A stretch of DNA of 64,000 bases from Macrolepiota albuminosa (taxonomy: Eukaryota; Basidiomycota; Agaricomycetes; Agaricales; Agaricaceae): assembly GCA_027475525.1 (NCBI GenBank), contig JAMWFC010000067.1, positions 1 through 64,000 of the forward strand. The letters are read 5' to 3'. Under the pieces are notes generated by a model. That model did not search any database, was not told the origin of the DNA, and saw only the letters and a list, made by a program, of their open reading frames with translations. Made by a program: the position numbers and the translations under genes. Shown here piece by piece: positions 61,028-64,000 of this stretch. How positions within the stretch are numbered: the stretch's first letter is position 1; each line of letters begins with the position of its first letter.

Positions 61028-64000
61028 TCAATTCAAGCCTGCATTCCGTCTCTCGAGTTCAACAACCATATCCACCGCTCTATCCCTGGCGTCCTCGAGC
61101 ACCTCACTCTCCTCAAACACTCTACTCCCCAACGCGCTCCTCAACCTCCCGACATCCCTATCCCTATCCCTGTCCCTCCTTCCCGGACTAGGCGGGGGAC
61201 TCATCAGCGCCGACACGGCACCATTACCGCGCGCGCACCGCACACGAACATCACCAGCGCCCACACCATCTACAAACACCCTGCGATACAACACCACCGC
61301 ATCCACCAACGCCTCTATCCCACCCTCCTCCTCCTCCTCCTTTTTCACTTCACAGAGGACAAACTCCCCATTCGGCACCTTCCACAGCCTCTCGAGCCTC
61401 CTGCCAAGCTCACCAACACCACCCCCGAGCTCCTTCGCAGCCTCGACAGTCCGCCTCCGCTCCACGAGCTCTCTCCCCCTCTCCACCTCCTCACACTCCA
61501 CATCGTCCCCCTCCCCACGCACGCTCCCAACAAACAGCACACCCAGATGCGTGCGTACGCGCGCCCGGACGACACACGTCGCCAGCACGCGCATGGGGGT
61601 CCTACGCTCCTCCTCCTCTTCCTCCTCGTCGTCAAGGCCAAGGTCCGACGCAGACGCAGACGCGTAGGCGGTCCCCGAAAGTCGGGCAGCAGCTTGATCG
61701 ACGTTCATTTCTTCGAGCACTAGTCGTTCGTACAGCGACGACCCTGTGCGTTTGCTCCATACCGAGCGGGCTTTGGCGCGCGCGAGACAGCCGAGCGGGC
61801 CGGCGCACCCGTACAGGGCAAGTGCGGCTGTGCACAGGTCTCCAGGGCTTGCATTAGCCCACGAAGATACGTGGTAGTATACTTGGAGGCGGGAGAAGAA
61901 CGAGATGCGGGGTTGGTTTTGGGCTGTGTTCGTAGGAATGGATGAGATTTAGAAATTTACAAGCGGGGAGAAGTAGTGTAGGAAGGGAACGTACATGAAA
62001 ACACATACGACTCGGCGAGACGCACCCAATCTGCTGGTGTTCGGGTTTCCTTGTCTTTTTGTGCTGTTTTCTTGAGTGCGGTGAAGATGGAGGATGATCG
62101 AGGTTTGCCAAAGATGATAACAGGGCGGAATTTTACACCGGCCCAACTCGAGACGCAGCTGGCGAGCACGATGACGGAGACAAGGAGGTGGAAGAGCTGG
62201 AGACAATATGACAGGTCCCAACCTCTTGCATAATCAGTGGCGGAAGGTATTGTAGATCCGTTGAGAACGGTTCCCGTATGGACGTGCACGGGCTGTGACG
62301 AAGTCGATGAGGAGAACGAAGTGAGCGGGGAATTGAAAAACGAGAACAAGGCAAACGTCGCGAGGAGGTACTGCTGTGGAACCTGTGGCTGCTCCGTCGG
62401 GGAAATGGGTGGTGGCGGGACGGGGGGAGGTACAACCTTCCTCGGCCGTCCACGCTTGCGCTTCTCAGGCACTGTCCCATCTGGACTCAACACAACCTTT
62501 TTCTCCTTCTTCTCGACCTTGACCTGTGGTGTCCCTGCCGAAGGAGAAGATAAAGGGGAAACCTTTCCCCTCTTCCTCTTCCTACCGCCTTCCTCTTCAT
62601 CATCTACCTCGTCATCCGAATCGTCATAATCCGCTTCGAGCTCGCCCTCGCCCTCGACCTCATCCTTCTCTTCCCCACCAAACATCTCCTTCCACTCCCT
62701 TTCCCACTCTCTCAACAGCGCAGGACCACCCACAAGTCCCGAAATAAGACTCTTCAACCCCGCCTGCTCATTCTTCAACCTCACCTCTCTCTTCTTCAGT
62801 ACACGAATATATTCCACCGCTTTACCCAGCACGTTCGCCTTGCTGCACTTTCGTGCAACCTTAACGCCATCGACGAAACCGCGCTCGTCCACGACGTCTT
62901 CACCCATCGTGTACGACCTGAGCGGGTCGCCAGAGACAAGCACTTTGTTCGGTGCGCGCTTCTTGCTGCCGTCGCGGTCGTCGACGACGCGGAGGGCAGG
63001 GACGGCCATGCGTAGACTCTGGATGCGAGCATTGAGATTGGTACGGTATCTCCGTTCAATGGTGGTGTGGCTTGTCTTGGACCGAGGTTGAACGCCGGAC
63101 AGGGGGCTGGGCGCGGCTGCTGATGTGGGCGCAGGAGAGGGCGTTGAAGGAGGCGGCGTTGAGGCAGCAGATGTAATAGCAGAGTTGGAGACTGACTGGG
63201 AGATGTGGCGTGGGAGACGGGGAATGGGTAGCTTGGGGATGGCAGTAGGAGCTGTAATCTATAGTTAGTTTTTCAATGACGCCGAGTATTATTCGAGGCC
63301 GAACCTGTGGTTCCGGTTTGTTGATTTTCGAAAGCCTGCAGTTGGGCCGTCATTGGAAGAGCGAGCATCACACCGGCCGATTGACGGACTCGTTCTGCTA
63401 TGAGGGCTGCTACGTCAAAGGGAGAAGTGTTGGTTGTGGCGGGGTTCGCTACAGGGGGCTGGTTGGGCAAAAGGTTTGCGGTGGCTGGGCTAGGCACGGG
63501 CTCTGGGGCAGGCGACAAGGATGGGCCAGACGAAGACACTGACGAGGAAATGCTTAGCCTGCGTCCGCTCGAGCTCGACGACGATTGCATTGACGAAGAG
63601 TCCGATGGTGAGCTCGGGTCATGGTGGGCCTGGAATGTGTATGGAAGTTGTGTCGAGGAGAGTTCGTCGACATACGGCGCTGTATGGGCGTCAAAACCGT
63701 AATGAGGGTTGAAATTGTTATTGTACTGCAATACGCTAGGCTCGACAGCGATTGCGTTGACGTAGTCGATGTCCATGGACAACGACGAAAGGTCGGTGAA
63801 GTCGATCGGCCCATAGGACTTCATCTGGGCACTGAAATCTGGCTCAGGCCACATGGATGATGGCTGATTGAACTCGGCTGGTCCATCCAGCGGGGAAGGA
63901 TTGAGGAGAAAGTTGAATGGGTCTGCGGGATCGAGAGCGAGGTCTGAGGACGAGATGCGGGGCGACTGGGAGTCTGCACTGGACGGCGGGGACGGCGACG
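61028..64000 (-). CDS. SREBP-type bHLH transcription factor (N-terminus beyond window)
   Basis: A membrane-tethered sterol/oxygen-response regulator. The basic region reads RSKTSHTTIERRYRTNLNAR; the Tyr in ERRYR is the mark of SREBPs. Helix 1 is IQSLRMAVPALR. Helix 2 is KANVLGKAVEYIRVLKKRE. The loop between them is unusually long, near 45 residues. Two hydrophobic helices follow, QYLLATFALFSFFN and CLQLFHLLVSVIVLASCVSS, as in the hairpin anchor of SREBP. A KRKRGRPRK segment (about 62439-62464), like an AT-hook, lies between. The N-terminal Ser/Pro-rich part (SSSMQSSSSSSGRRLSIS) looks like an activation domain and continues past 64000. The C-terminus (to 61028) has a Glu-rich insertion and SPPPSPGRRDRDRDRD. 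It probably controls sterol genes; the ORP gene at 30781 is unrelated in position. Confidence 0.9.

Overview
The window is nuclear DNA from a filamentous basidiomycete, most likely an Agaricomycete. The genes are split by many short GT-AG introns, mostly 45-65 nt. Several proteins belong to types familiar from mushroom-forming fungi: a secreted GH16 with an ETDIGE active site, a BTB/POZ protein, an F-box protein, a Ser-rich single-pass membrane protein and a nucleotidyltransferase-like orphan family. No species can be named from sequence alone.

Layout. 1-3661: the 5' part of MLH1 (minus) and a small CBS-pair gene (plus), divergently arranged, with a 191-bp SINE-like retroposed insert between them. 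3720-10280: three tandem copies of a 223-aa C2H2-plus-RING gene. 10.4-16.7 kb: a stomatin/SLP2-like gene and a B-type cyclin. 18.2-26.8 kb: prolyl-tRNA synthetase, an F-box gene and mitochondrial isoleucyl-tRNA synthetase. 27.7-36.1 kb: GH16, an oxysterol-binding protein, a conserved membrane protein and a BTB protein. 37.2-45.0 kb: a Ser-rich membrane protein, tRNA-Val, the nucleotidyltransferase-like gene and an MRS2-type Mg2+ channel. 47.6-59.6 kb: a carboxymuconate-cycloisomerase/adenylosuccinate-lyase-like enzyme, calcineurin A, UNC-50/GMH1 and a long WW-domain protein. 60.1-64.0 kb: two tRNA-Arg genes around a degenerate minisatellite, then an SREBP-type bHLH factor that runs off the right edge.

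Genes work in ordinary housekeeping roles: mismatch repair, translation, cell cycle, Ca2+ signalling, sterol handling (ORP and SREBP) and mitochondria (SLP2-like, IleRS, MRS2, possibly a ProRS isoform). There is no obvious operon-like or biosynthetic cluster.

The strongest structural signal is not biological in any obvious way. There are 14 perfect tandem duplications, all with a period of exactly 77 bp, at unrelated loci; ten of them lie between 47.6 and 56.9 kb. A fixed length with unrelated sequences is what uncollapsed de Bruijn contig overlaps (k = 77) would leave behind. They break the reading frames of calcineurin A, UNC-50, the lyase and the WW gene, so those genes look like pseudogenes here but probably are not. 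The biologically most interesting items are the homogenised C2H2/RING triplication, the SINE-like insert with its 12-bp target duplication, and two possible alternative starts on ProRS.
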